This document shows positions 11,694-23,661 of a DNA stretch of 64,000 nucleotides, piece after piece. Where the stretch lies: contig NW_025408681.1 of the NCBI RefSeq assembly GCF_020360975.1, forward strand, positions 1,364,001-1,428,000. The letters run 5' to 3'. Position numbers and translations under genes: made by a program. Each line of letters starts with the position of its first letter. Within the stretch, counting starts at the first letter, position 1. The DNA comes from Hirsutella rhossiliensis. Its lineage: Eukaryota; Ascomycota; Sordariomycetes; Hypocreales; Ophiocordycipitaceae. The notes under the pieces were generated by a model. That model searched no databases, had not been told where the DNA came from, and saw nothing but the letters and a program-made list of their open reading frames with translations.

Positions 11694-12231
11694 TTACTCC
11701 TTCTTGTCTTGAGGCTGGTTCGGCGAGGGATCGGGCAGGATGCCCTCAGCTTCTAACCTCCGGCGGGCTTCTTCGAGAGCCCAAGTAGAGACACTGGAAA
11801 AGGATGAGTACTGATCAGTATGGCGTTGCCCGTAATTGTCGGGGAGCGGAGGCATGCGGCCAAGCAACGCCACCAAGGATGCGGTAGATAAGAGGGCATG
11901 AGGCCAATGCGATGGCTGCAAGCCGTACGCCGGCAAGACTAAGGGAGGGTAAGACTCACGTTGTGTCAGGCTTGAAGGCGAATGCGATGCCGGTAGCCAC
12001 GATTGTGGCGAAAAACAGAGCCATGGGCCACTCCCAGCCCTCGGGTTCGGGTTTCTCGCCGGGCTTGACGCCCCAGAGCCAGCCGGTGGGAGGGTCGAAC
12101 TGGGACTCGTTGCTGTGGCCGCCGCCTTGCCGTGTCGAAGACATGGAGAAAGAGGAGCGCAGGGCGACGGAAGATTGGCGGGCGCATCGCATCGCTCGCA
12201 GCGGCGCGACGGGGCGTGGGAAGAGGGCCAT
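11694..12231 (-). CDS. NADH:ubiquinone oxidoreductase (complex I) ESSS/NDUFB11 subunit
   Basis: A small single-helix accessory subunit of the membrane arm of mitochondrial complex I. Exons are 12231-11960 and 11793-11694; the intron 11959-11794 has donor GTGAGT and acceptor CAG. The product is 123 residues if it starts at 12231 (MALFPRPVAPLRAMRCARQS, a basic mitochondrial presequence). An in-frame ATG at 12345 would add 38 residues; I prefer the shorter form because it starts directly with presequence-like sequence. After the presequence come FDPPTGWLWGVKPGEKPEPEGWE, one hydrophobic segment (MALFFATIVATGIAFAF), and a charged tail after the splice join (VSTWALEEARRRLEAEGILP). The order GWE, helix, helical basic tail matches ESSS proteins. 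Divergent from the ArAE transporter gene. Confidence 0.85.
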
Positions 12232-12345
12232 CGGGGCGCGATATGCGTGTTTGGAGGCGGCTCGGCCGAGTGGGGAGGTTGTACGTTGCCTCGATGGCTG
12301 GGACTTGGTTGATAGGTGTGATGTTGGTGGAGGAGCAACCGTCAT

Positions 12346-13128
12346 GGGGAAGTCGGAGGAGACCGGACCGGGGGGGACATCGGACCAGATCACGTGATAT
12401 GCCGTTGCAGGTTCCGGGTTGGCTCGCAGCCCCACTTTTGCATTTCGCACGGCTGAACTACCAATACCAAGAGCAACGGAATGAAGCCAGAGTGAATGAC
12501 TCTGCTTTATTACACGTCGAAAGCATATTCGCTACGGAAGACCTCTGCCGAGTCGATAAGGTGTAGCGGCAGACGGCGATACCGCTCTTGCCTCCCATCG
12601 CCGCCTTTTCGGAAAAGAGCCTCAAAGCCCGGCTATGAATTCACGATGTTTGCTGTGTGCCAACGCCATCCGCGGAAAGCGTGCTGGCCATGGCCACTTC
12701 CCGTCTAGCATTCATGGTGTACTAGTGCTGGATTCCGCCTTACTTGGGTAGGCAAGTAGGCCCCGGAATGCGCGCAGAGGCGCTGTGGGGTATCGCCGAC
12801 TAAATTTCCTAAATTTCCAGACCCTCCCTACAACTAGCCCGTCTCGGGATGCCTTTCTTCCTCGACGTCAATCATCACTCGGAAACCCTCCCCATGGATC
12901 ACATTTGCATGGCCCTACTTGTCTGTGCTGAATCATCCATCGGCCGTTCGATCAGCAGAACCCTGTCGCCAGGGTGTCCAAGTCTGGTTTCAAAGAACCC
13001 CTGGGGGCAAATCTCCATCCGAGAGCGGCCCGTCTGTTTGTCTTACTCTTGCCTTGCCATCACCAGCCCGCGCCCGCTCTCCAACTCGATGAAGCGTTGC
13101 TCAGCGGGTGAATGGGAGCGTCGGCACC
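12346..13128. promoter_or_regulatory. Divergent promoter region between ESSS and ArAE transporter genes
   Basis: About 780 bp without a credible gene. Open stretches at 12,849-13,136 lack family resemblance. An ATG at 13112 is out of frame with, and overlaps, the transporter start at 13129, so it may act as a short upstream ORF that lowers translation. No other clear element is seen. Confidence 0.5.
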
Positions 13129-16100
13129 ATGTCTAGTGCTGGGTCAAACCAAGCGGCGCCTCCTCTAGATGGCTCAAGTCCACCCCAGATCCGTCGGCGG
13201 CGCCAGCGGCAAGACGAGCTGCAACGCCCACCGCTCCCAGAACCTTCAGATGGGGTCTACCTGGCAGATCCTGCATCTTGCACTTGGAGCAGGCGTAGCT
13301 CCGCCATCAGCATCGCCCAAATTGACCAGATGATCTCAGATGACCAGATAGACACGGAGACCTACGGTGTGTCAGACCTTCGAGATGGCTTTTTCGATGC
13401 CATGTACGTCAAGTCGTCGCCCTTGTCTGCCCTGGAGCTCCTGGAACATTGCGAGGATACGCTTCCCGCCGAGTTTGACAAGCCTTCCATCTTCGCCACC
13501 GGACACTTTCTTCCCAGGCAATGGCACGAGCTACGGTCCATCTTTAAGCGGGTAACGACCACGCGAGCGGGCATCTCGCTTCTCAAGTCATTCACTGCAT
13601 TCTACGTGGCCTACGTGCTGTGTCTTGTACCCTTGGTCCGCTCATGGCTTGGTCCGTATCATTACATGATGGCTCTCTCCATCATCGTCAACCATCCGGC
13701 CAGGCCGTTTGGAGCTCAAGTGGACGGCACGGCTCTCACTATCTTGGGCGTTGCATGCGGGCTCGGATGGGGCGCCATAGGCCTGCTGCTGTCTACGTCG
13801 ACGTTGGCAGCGCAAGCAGGGTACGCGGGCATCCTGGCGCTATTTCTCGCCCTGTTCACGGCTACCATGGCCTTGATTCGAGCCTTCTTCATCAGATTCC
13901 ATCAGGCAGTTCTGTCTGCCGGCATTGCCGTCATCTTCACCACCTTGGCCCAGACAAGCAGCCGCGAAATCAGTTGGCCGAAGTTGCTCGACTATGGTAT
14001 CCCTTGGCTGCTCGGGCAGGCCATCGCCCTGGTCACCAACTGCCTTGTCTTCCCTGACGCCGGTTCAAGAGCCATAGCTTCCACGCTGCACGCGTCTTTC
14101 CAGGTTATGCAGGTTCGTCTTGCTCACCGACTGGAGCGTTTGCTGGCTGACTGTATGTCCGCAGGAAGCTCTTGTCATACCAAAACCTCGAGACAACAGG
14201 CTTCGGCGGCGCCTGGCGCGGGCTTTCGTGGACTTATCGCAAGCATGCCGTGACATGGCATTAGACATGACAATTACCCGATTTCGGCCAGCCGACATCG
14301 TGGAGCTGCGCAATCTCACGCAAGCTGTCATCCGGGCCCTCTTAACCCTCAAGACAGATACCTGTCTGTTCGAGGAGCCAGTGGCTGAGCGTGACATCAT
14401 CATCACCGTGGATGGGCCTGCCTCGGGCGCTTTCGAAGATGCCAAGAGTGCAGACTTGGGCCCGAGCGAGGACAACGCCAGCCGCAGAGCGATCGAGGAG
14501 CTGCGCGATCCGACAAAGCGCATGCTGTCCTGCATGACGGAAGCCTTGCAGGGGTGTGATGCCGCATTAATGGACCAGTCTGGTCATCGCAAATATTTGG
14601 GTCCGTTGCCAGACGTTTCATCGTCCCTGCTACCGCTTCTTACGAGTCTTGACCAGGCAAAGAGTGCGTTCGATGCCGTCGAGTCCAAGCTCCTCGGCTC
14701 TGGGCAACGGCTCCCCGACTCTTCCATGCAAGACAGTGACGTCGTACAGCTCTTTGTGTTCGCTCGCCATGTTCGCGAAGCTGCTGCCGCCATCGAGAGC
14801 ATGGTGTTCAAGGTGCAGGCCATGCAAGAGTCGTCCGATTGGCCGCGGCTGTGCCTCCCGTCTTATCCGTTTTGGAAAGCCGTTTATCGAACAAATGCCC
14901 AGGTGAGACATGATCGCGGAGGCGTGACTGCTGGGTCTTATCACGTTACCTTTGCAGAGATAGCACACCTCCTGGACAAGATCAAGTCTGTGGAGCACAA
15001 GCCCATACCTCGAGGAGACGACGAGGACAAGGATGTCGGCTTGGAGGTTCAAGGCTCCCACGCGACCATGGATGCCGAAGCCGACGTTGCAGTGACACCA
15101 AAGAAGAATCGTCTACGATATAGGATTTGGCGCGTCCTGTACCGTCTCCAAGGATTCGAAAGCAGATATGCGTTCAAAGTCTGCCTTGTCACCACCTTGC
15201 TCTCCGTGCCGGGATACTTGGATCAAAGCAAGGGCTGGTGGGACGAGTACGAAGCTTGGTGGGCAGTTGCCGTCGGCTGGCTTGCACTGCACCCCAGGGT
15301 CGGAGGAAACGTGCAGGATCTCGTCACCAGAGGACTCCTGGCTATTCTTGGTGCCGCTTGGAGCGGCGCCGCATACGCTGCCGGCAACGGAAACCCGTAC
15401 GTCATGGGCGCGTTTGCTGCCGTGTACATGCTCCCTATGCTGTACCGCTTTACGCAGAGCTCACATCCGGTATTGCACACCTCCAAGTCACGGCGCGGAG
15501 GCATGAGCTGACGATTCGATAGCGATCGGGCTTGATCGGGTGCTTGTCGTTTACTGTCATTTCTCTCAGGCTCCAAGCCAACGGCGGCGGCACTTCCCCA
15601 GCACTCTTTGCCTTGCTGAAAGGTATTGCGTTTTTTGTAGGAGTTACGGCTCCCGGAGTCGTCAACTGGGTTTTATGGCCGTTTGTGGCGAGGCACGAGC
15701 TGAGACACGCCATCTCATCCATGATGTTCTTCATGAGCATCATCTATCGCAGTAGGCCTTTCACGTGTCTTTGCTCACCCAAGCCACCCTCTGCTAATGT
15801 GCAACAGGTGTGGTGGCCCGATACGTGTACTTCAATGAGGGCAAAGAGCCTACCCCTAGCGAAGTCCAAAGATCCGAAATGCTTGAGGGGCGCCTTAGAG
15901 AGGGCTTTGTTCGGATCAGGCAGCTTCTGGTGAGTCAAGGGCGTGCGTCAAGTCGAGTCGTAGCACGTCGTCGCTCACGCTTTGCCAGGCCATGACGCAG
16001 AAGGAGATGCGTCTGCGCGCCCCATTCGACCCCGTCCCTTACTCGGCGCTGGCCGATGCTTGCGAGCGTTTCTTCGACTATCTCGTGGCCGTACGCCAGT

Positions 16101-16630
16101 CGACCCTCTTCTACAACCCAGACTACATCCGCGACAACCCCGTCGCGGCGGAGCAGCTCCTGAGCTTCCGGCGAGATGCCGTGGCCACCATCCTGGGCAA
16201 CCTCTACATCCTTGCCGGTGCGCTGCGATCGCAGCGCAAAGTGCCTGTGAGTTGGCCAGACTGTTTGTTGCCAGGGAGCTGCAACTTTTTATTCCAATCG
16301 CATTTTGCTGATTGCCATGGGGTTTGCAGCGCTATCTGCCGAGCGCGGCTGCGGCGAGGAAGAGGCTCCTCATCAAGTCGGCCGAGGTCGAGGAGGAAAT
16401 GTCGAAGCACGCCCGCGAGACGGACGCCGAGTGGCACAAGCGGTGGAGCGACATGTACAGGTACTCGTACAACGCCAGCCTGACGGGCTGCGTCGCACAG
16501 ATGGAGGAGCTTGAGAAGTACACCAAGCTCATTGTCGGCGAGCAGGGGTAAGTCGACGGGCCGCCTTGTGTGCGCATGTGTGCTCTTCGCTGACTGGCGC
16601 CGCCAAAGCTACGACTTATTGAAGAAATAG
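13129..16630 (+). CDS. ArAE-family putative ER membrane transporter (BRE4 / DUF2421 type)
   Basis: A large membrane protein of the fungal aromatic acid exporter-like family related to yeast Bre4, with a 6-helix N-terminal domain, a FUSC-like second bundle and a C-terminal DUF2421 domain. Seven exons: 13129-14112, 14165-15469, 15523-15751, 15808-15929, 15989-16246, 16330-16547 and 16609-16630, giving 1,045 residues. The joins restore QVMQ-EALVIPKP, SSHP-RSGLIGCLSF, IIYR-SVVARYVYF, RQLL-AMTQKEM and QRKVP-RYLPSAA. The last exon adds only GYDLLKK; without it the protein ends at TAA 16549-16551. Helices cluster at residues of about 150-310 and 680-860. A possible extra intron in exon 2 (14903-14957, GTGAGA...GCAG) would cause a frame stop, so I leave it as coding. 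The start at 13129 has a good CACC context. Substrate unknown. Confidence 0.88.
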
Positions 16631-16765
16631 AATAGGGCTCACGGTCGAGAAATCACGGGGTGGAGGGGGGGAGGGGACGTGGGGAGATGAAGCTTCTATT
16701 CACCTATTGATACCCAAACAGATAAAACGCCCGATTCTCACGCTTGGTACCCCATGTTGGCATCC

Positions 16766-19700
16766 CTAAATATCCTGATATGCGCCGTTTGTCATTTCGT
16801 TGAGAATGTCCCTCGTTATCAGCTTGCCCTTGAGCAGCGGCTTCTCTCCAATGCGCGCCTTCCTCGGCGACGGCCGCCGGTTCTCCTTGCCCCACTGGGT
16901 GGCAGCCGCTTTCTTGGGCGACTTTTTGGCCGGGCTGATCCTTTGGGTCGCCGCCGTCGCCGGCGTGCACAGCTCCTCAAAGTGGTGGTTGTTGATGGCG
17001 TCGGCGGGCAGGTTGTACACCCAGTCGCGGCTCTCCATGAGGGCGATGAACCTGCTCAGCATGTTGTCCTCGCGGCCGTGCTTGAGCGTGCTCTTGCTGC
17101 CCACGACGAGGAGCTTAGTCTTCGCCCGCGTAAACGCCACGTTGATCCTGCGCCAGTCCTTGAGCAGGTCACCAATGTTGCAGGCCTCGTTGCTGCGCAC
17201 GAGGCTGAGCACAATCACTTCTTTGTCGCGGCCCTGGAACCGGTCCGTCGTGTGCATCTCGACGCTGGCGTGGCCCCTGAGCCGGTCCTTGAGGAGAACC
17301 AGCTGCGCGCGATAGTGCGTCATGACGCCCACCTCGCCGGTCGGCACCCCGACGGCGAGCAGGCTCTCGACCAGCTGCGCCACGATGCGCACCTCTGCCG
17401 AGTTGACGATGCGCTTGCCCTGGGCCTCTTCGCGGACCATGGGCCGGATCGTGTCCGTGTTGACGAAGCGCACCCGCGCCTCGCTGTCGACAAGGTCGTA
17501 CAGCCAGCATCGTGACGGCGCGGGCCCCGTGCAAATGGACCGAGGCGTCCCCGGCCCGGACAGGGATGCTGCGTCGTAGTGGACGTGCCTGAGGGCACCC
17601 AGGCTTGGGACGTGCAGCTTGCGATGACGCAGCGCGTCATATCCGCAGCGGAGTTTTCCTTCGTAGATCAAGGTGTTGCTCAGCGTCATGATGTCTTCGC
17701 ACATGCGATACTGGTGCGCGAGGTTCACGACAGACTCGGGATGTGTGTCTGATAGGAGCTTGAACAAGCTCACGTCGAGACCCCCTTCTCGAGCCTCCTC
17801 GTTTCTCACTACCGGGGGCAGTTGGTTATGGTCGCCCACGAGAACAAACGAGCTCGCCATCCGGATAGGCCCGGCGCAGATCGGCAAAGTAATTTGCGAC
17901 GCCTCGTCCACGATGCAGTAGTCGAACGTGCGCTCCAAAAATACCGGATGGTTGATGCCGAGGCAGGTTGTCGCGACAATGGGCGTGCCGTGCCAGGCCT
18001 CCTTGATGGCCTCAAACGTCTTCTTCGGCTCCCCTGCAAGGTGGACAAAGTCCTTCACCTCGGGATGGACCTTGGCGGGTGCCCCCAGACGGAGAATAGG
18101 GATCTTAGCCGACTTGAGCTTGATGAGGATATTGTCCACGGCGGTGTGCGTGTGAGACGTGAGCAGCACACTCTTGCCCTGGGACGTCAGCGCGCGAATG
18201 ATGTGCGCGATGGTTGTCGTCTTTCCAGTGCCCGGCATGCCCAGCACCAGCGCATAGTCCTGCGCGCTCATGACTTTCTCGATGGCTTTTTGCTGGTCAA
18301 TGTTAAGGCTCTCGCGATCCGCGATTGTGTACTGCGAGGGCACCGCCTTGAATCGAGGGGGAGCCAGGTCGACGACCAAGCGCCGCATCTGCGCCGCGGC
18401 AGGCACTTCGTTGGCCATCAGTTGCAACAGGTTGTTCCTGACCGTGGCCATGCCGTTGCTGAACTCGTCCTTGTCCAAACGGTATCGCACCGGCGGCTCC
18501 TTGATCTTTCCCTGGGTTTGATCTGTCGACGCCCCTTTGTGCGCCACCTCCATAATGCTCGCAAAGACCTGGTTGTCGGCCTCGTCGAAGCCAGGCTGCC
18601 GAATCCGAGCGTTGTGAAGCCGTCTGTCGACTGCGACGCTTATCCTCTGCTTCCGGACCGAAGTCACGTAACCGATGGCGAGAGCAAAATGTCCCTCTTC
18701 ATCCGAAACCACGATCGGCTCGCCCACCGACAATTCGGATTCTAAAAAGGAAAATCCAGGCTGGTGGATCCGCTTGATGAAAGTGTAATGGTAGCGATTG
18801 ATCCGGGGGTTGAGACTGTCGACCGAGGCGGATCCCTCTTCGATGACCACGTCGGCAAAGCATCGAGACTTCTTTTCCCGCTCAACGCTCGTCATTGTCC
18901 ACAGTTCCCTCTTCATCTTCTGGTTGTCCTTTTCTTCCTTAGTGAGGAGGTTCTCCCATTTGACGAAGAACTCTTGATGCGTTGGTGTGAGATGCTTGAC
19001 AAGCTCATCGAATTTTTCGTGCATGCCGCTCGACTCCCCATCACCGTCATCCGCCAGCCGGTGGTAAGTGAAGCAGGACGCCTTGGCGTAGCACCTCCCG
19101 CACAATTGTTTATTCTTGAGCATCGGAGGCAGCTGGACGCTTCGTTCTCGGATGTAGCAGGCCAGCTGGTTCCGCTGCATGATCATGTGTCGCAGTTCAT
19201 GGCGCACGGCGGGGATTCGCATCGTCTTAGATGTCTCCATGTAGTAGAGGATTCCACAGACAATATCGATATCGTATCGATCCGAGAGAAGCAGGGTATA
19301 CAGCGCCGTCTGCGCCATGTGACTGCTGCTCACGAACCTCCCTGTTTTCACTTCAAAGGGGACTGTCACGGTTCGGCGCTGCTTGCCGTCCAGCATGACA
19401 GCCTCGACCGTCGCGTCAATGTTCCCCTTTAGTCCGTACATTGGAGACCATACATGCTCTTCGACGTCGAGCAGTTTCGTGATGGCCACATTCGCCGATT
19501 TCCCGTTCCGGTCCTCGATGATCGCGTCCGCCTAATCGAGTGTCAGCATTCAGAATGCAAGGTTTCGGGTCGAGGCAGACAGTACCTTGGGCACAGAAGA
19601 CACAAAGGCTGTGGCCCAGTACTTCAGCTCCGTCATCTTCGACTGAAGATGCTCTATCGCGGTGGCCATTCCGACTTTGATGGTGTACAAGTCCTCGACG

Positions 19701-21685
19701 TGCTTCTCGGCTATTCTCTCAATCACCTGGGCGAGAAAGTCCAGGTCCCACTTGTTAGCGAGAAGGGCTTCCTGGAAAATCTCGTGAAGCATAGTGCCAT
19801 ATACAAGAGGGGGCGAAGCCTCGACCGTGGCTTTGACTCTGTCCTGGAGGACGGCTCGACGCGTACAGCTAAACGAGTCTGCGACAACAGTTGCCGAGAC
19901 CAGCTGGTCTGGATGCAGGATCAGAAGGTTCTGCGCGTCATCGACGATGCACTGCCCCTTTGCGGAAAAGGCGCCGATGACATGGACGTAGGACTCCGCG
20001 TGAGCCGGCGTGTCGAACCAAGAGCCTCTCAGTTGCACTGTCCTGACGATTTTCGAGCCGTCGGCTTGGATGACGAGAACCTAGGCGAGGTTAGACAAGG
20101 CACCGCAAAGGAGGGTGGCCTGCGTTACCTTTTCGGGGCGAGCCTGGCCGTGCTGGTCGACGTATTCGCCCTCTAGAACAGTCGTCACTAAGTATCGCTG
20201 AATTGTTTTGGCCTTTGGGTTCGTCTACCTTTGCTTAGCATATGGAGTAATAGGAAGACCCTGCAGCGTTGTCACGTACTTTTGTCGTCGAGGTCGAGGC
20301 CGAACGAGGCCGCTGTTGCACTGACTGGGTCGCTGCGAGCTCGACAGCGTCAAAGTCGATATCGCCATCGAAATCATCCTCGAACTCATCGCTTGGATCT
20401 CCTTGAACATTGTTCTTCGATTCTGGAGCTGTTGGGCCGCCTCGCAATAGATCGAGCTTTAGTTTAGGGGGGTCCGAATTGTTCGCAAGCCCATTGGCTT
20501 GGTCGAAGATGCTGTCGTCGAGGTCTTTGAATTCGTCTATTTCCGCCCGTGAGAGTCGCCCCGTCTCGCTCGATTCTCGCCCTGTCTGAGTCACCGTGGT
20601 CGACGATTTCGGCGGGTCCGCGATCTGGATGGTTGCCTCGAGTTCCATGAAAGTATCATCATCAAAGTCATCGTCGCCGTAATCCGAATACGCAATGTTT
20701 TCGGCGCCACCGCCACTTGCAGCCCGGCATGGAGAGCTAGAATTTGTCTGGCGCGGGCGTCTTTTCTTCGGCGACGGAGACGCGTTATGCTGGGGGCTTT
20801 CCGTGGGCAGGTTATACGTCGCCGTGTCAAGCAACGCCGTGACCAGCGAAGACTTTGAGGCAGCCTCCAATTCTCTTTGCTCGCCTTGACTCCCCACCTT
20901 GGACATCTTTCGCCGTTTGGGCCAGACCAAGCCACAACTCATGGCTCGCCGCAGGTTCCCTTCGGTCCGCGGTGCCGATATGTCTTTGAGAGGCTTCGGG
21001 GATGATATCATCAGCTGCTCCAATACCGGATTCACAGCACCCGCCGGCGAGACGGCATTTTCGGGTCCGTTGAGAGAGTAGCGATCCCACAGTTCCAGAG
21101 TTGGATCGGCGCGGGACGACTTCAAAGCCTCTTTGAGCATTCCAACATCGATTGCCGGCGTTTCCGGCTTGTCCGCAGACGGGGACGAAATCGGAGACGA
21201 GCTTCTTGCACGCTTCCTTTTGCGAGCCATCATGGGGGAGAGTGCCGAGACGTAGAGCGAGTCTTGCTTGTTGTTCCACATGATCTTATCATTTGGAGAT
21301 GTGTTCGTCTCGTCCTCAGCAGGGGCGTCCGGCTCCACGAGATCCCGCCAGTTCAGTCGAGTCAGGGGCGTGGCAGCCTTGAAGTCCTTGTTTGAAGTTA
21401 CGGGCGACTCTTTACTCGGCACCGCCAAGTCGGCATCTTCGCCTGTCGATTCATCCGGACGCGGTTGATACTGAAACTTGCTCAGCTTCTTCTTAGTCAC
21501 CTCTGACACGGGCTGTAGAGGCCTTGGCCTCAGCGTTGTCGAGCTGACGGGGTGGCTATGGGATCGATGCCATGGCTGTCGGTTCTGTTCGCGGGAGTTA
21601 ATCAGGAGTAACACGCACCGAGCCGCAGAGGCTCGCTCACTGTGGCTGTCCCGACGCGTTCAGAGAACGACTTCTGTAGCGGCAT
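16766..21685 (-). CDS. DNA2: DNA replication ATP-dependent helicase/nuclease Dna2
   Basis: Dna2 trims long 5' flaps in Okazaki fragment processing and resects double-strand breaks. Five exons: 21685-21641, 21584-20280, 20224-20129, 20080-19586 and 19531-16766, giving 1,568 residues. The four introns are 48-56 bp. Residues 1-450 are disordered, acidic and Ser-rich, with KKKLSKFQYQP. The nuclease domain follows: a Cys in SCTRR, YGTMLHEIF, GLKGNID, VPFEVKTGR (catalytic E-x-K, about 704-712), and Cys 791, 794 and 800 (LCGRCYAKASC), which with the first Cys form the iron-sulfur site. The SF1 helicase has Walker A GMPGTGKTT at 1078, IVDEASQ, GDHNQLPPVV, TTDRFQGRDKE and NVAFTRAKTK. Exon 1 is short (15 codons) and uses donor GTGAGC, the only choice that keeps frame with exon 2; a competing GTGCGT donor does not. 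The gene converges with the transporter gene, 136 bp apart. Confidence 0.95.
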
Positions 21686-22144
21686 GATTCGCAGTGGTCA
21701 TGACCGGACTTGGCGCGTTGTCGAGCTCATCCGTGCAAGATTGGTCATGCGGGACCAGAGGACGGATATATGTTGAGGGATGGAAGGGAGACGCGTTGAG
21801 TTGACTTTGAGGCGCGTCTCCACTGCCGTGCGAGTAGTGTAAATGTGTCTATCGATAGTAGACAGGTCGCTTCTGCGTACCTGCATGAGTGGATCATGCA
21901 CCAGACAGGCGGAGAAAGGAGGGGCAAGCGACCTCTCCGGATTGGAAAGGTACTTGTAGCTACTGGAAACTAGTCGGAAGAATACATGGGCGAAATCCTC
22001 CCGCTTGCCTCGGCCACCAACCTGGAATCACGTGGCTGTCTTATCGATTAAGCTCGCCCCGACTCTTCGCCCACGCTCCGCTCCTGCGTCACAGCTAATG
22101 AGCCCTTTACACAATCCTCCCATTCCCAAGCAGCACGTCACATC
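21686..22144. promoter_or_regulatory. Divergent promoter of DNA2 and the 410-residue gene
   Basis: 459 bp between two start codons, with no credible gene. It contains one ACGCGT (21791-21796) and a related GGCGCGTC at about 21811, both on the DNA2-proximal side. Confidence 0.6.
21791..21796. promoter_or_regulatory. Putative MCB box (ACGCGT) upstream of DNA2
   Basis: The palindrome ACGCGT lies 106 bp before the DNA2 start codon. This is the established core recognised by the MBF complex (Mbp1/Res/Swi6 type), which drives G1/S transcription of replication genes. The match is exact, but a 6-mer is weak evidence by itself; the nearby GCGCGTC and the identity of the gene strengthen it. Confidence 0.45.
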
Positions 22145-23377
22145 ATGGAGAACCCAAACAATGGGGTCCCAGGTGGCCCCAGAGGCCCCAATGACCCCAA
22201 CAGCAGCCCCGCCTGGTTCGGCCGCGACGAACTGGCCAACGCTGCGCCTCCCGCAAACGAGGAGAGGCGAAACCGAGCATTCAGACACCGATACGAGGAC
22301 CCCGTGGTCCACGCACAGGTCCAGCGCCTTTTCCCCTTCTACAACCCTCCTCTCTACGTGCGCATGCGTGGCTACAGCCGCGAGCGGTCCCTTGCCACCG
22401 CAGAGGGCGTGGCCGGGTCCTTTGTCGGGCCCCTCGGCCGCCACTTCACCGACACGGAGATGCGGGCCTTTACCGAACACCTCTTGTCCAGCATCAACAC
22501 CGGCCTAGCCTACAGATGGGGAATCACCGGCTTGGCGGCTTTGCTGACGTTCCGGGGTCGCAAAACCTTTCGGTTTCCCTTCTTCAAGCCCCGGACGGGC
22601 GGCGCGCTCGACCCCTTTACCGGCGGTGCGCAGGTCCGGGCCATGTGGCACCTGGCGCGCTTCGGCGCATACTATACGGCGTGCCTCTTGACCCTAACTC
22701 CAATCGCCGAGGCCTACAACAGCATGAGTTGGCTTGCCTCGATGAAAAAGGATCCTCGACTGGCTGATGTAATGCGCGAGAGCGCGGCCAAGGGGTCCCA
22801 TATATTCGGCAACAATGCTGCTACCCCCCAACCTGCCAATCCCACCGACGAGCAAGCACCATCATGGCCTTCCCAGCGGTCGCCTGGTGGCACCACAGAT
22901 CAGTCTTCGTATGGGACAGAGAACAATGTGTCTGCCCAGGCCCAAGCTGCGTGGAGCGCACCCCGTCAAGCACAGCCGCCACAGGAAGCAGCTCCTCCCG
23001 AACGAAGTGACAAATGGGACACGTTTTCGGATGACCTCGATGACGCTTCGCCAGTCGCCCCATCCATGCGCGCCAGCCCAGACGACTCCCAAGGCGGCAT
23101 CTCTGCTTGGGACCGCATCCGGCAGCAGTCCCAACAACCGCAGTCTAAGCAAAATCCCCAGCGGCCTCAACAGTCCTGGCAGGCCCCTCAAGGAATGGGA
23201 GCGGGTGACGACAATGCCAGCCCGCAGTCCCGCGGACTCCGGGACAGCTACTCCTTCTCGAGCGCCGACGAAGAAAAGGCTGTGGCAAAGGGCCAGGCGC
23301 AGAAAGAGTTCGACGAGATGCTTGACAGGGAACGGCGTGGTGTGGAACACGAACAAAGGCCATGGGGGAGGAAATAG
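22145..23377 (+). CDS. Conserved-looking fungal protein with two candidate membrane helices, unknown function
   Basis: I do not recognise this gene. It is one uninterrupted frame of 410 residues with normal codon bias and an ATG right after the DNA2-shared promoter. Residues of about 45-205 look folded: RYEDPVVHAQVQRLFPFYNP, then two hydrophobic stretches, about 120-140 (GLAYRWGITGLAALLTF) and 178-198 (FGAYYTACLLTLTPIAEAY), separated by a basic/aromatic loop (RGRKTFRFPFFKPRTGG). The C-terminal half (about 220-410) is low complexity, rich in Gln, Pro, Ser and Asp, ending in a charged helix (EEKAVAKGQAQKEFDEMLDRERR). No signal peptide is evident. The plan of a short disordered N-terminus, a helical hairpin and a cytosolic disordered tail would suit an organelle inner-membrane or ER protein, but this is inference only. 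Confidence 0.8.
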   Translation: MENPNNGVPGGPRGPNDPNSSPAWFGRDELANAAPPANEERRNRAFRHRYEDPVVHAQVQRLFPFYNPPLYVRMRGYSRERSLATAEGVAGSFVGPLGRHFTDTEMRAFTEHLLSSINTGLAYRWGITGLAALLTFRGRKTFRFPFFKPRTGGALDPFTGGAQVRAMWHLARFGAYYTACLLTLTPIAEAYNSMSWLASMKKDPRLADVMRESAAKGSHIFGNNAATPQPANPTDEQAPSWPSQRSPGGTTDQSSYGTENNVSAQAQAAWSAPRQAQPPQEAAPPERSDKWDTFSDDLDDASPVAPSMRASPDDSQGGISAWDRIRQQSQQPQSKQNPQRPQQSWQAPQGMGAGDDNASPQSRGLRDSYSFSSADEEKAVAKGQAQKEFDEMLDRERRGVEHEQRPWGRK

Positions 23378-23661
23378 GATCTAGGAATTGTGCAAGGTGC
23401 CCAGTGAACCTCGTATTCTGTCAATATTAATAGCTTGCTTAAGAGCTATCTGTACACTCCAACAGTTTGCCAAAATAACCCCGTGAGGGAGGAGACTTCA
23501 CGGCAACAGCGAGGTTAAGCATGTCACGACGACTACAATGGTCCCTACAACTACAGCATCATTACGCATCCTTGTTCAAGGACTCATGGGACGCCCGAAA
23601 CCAGGCAGGTGAATGCAACAACTACAAACTGGCTCATCCAGACAGCCCAGCCCGCCGTGCT

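Noticed and set aside
12849..13136. 95-codon plus-strand frame before the ArAE gene
   Set aside because: Overlaps the transporter start in another frame, shows no recognisable domain, and sits in the leader region.
14903..14957. Possible extra intron (GTGAGA ... TTTGCAG) in exon 2 of the transporter gene
   Set aside because: Splicing at the normal AG joins CAG to AGATAG and gives a stop; the unspliced reading stays open and in family length.
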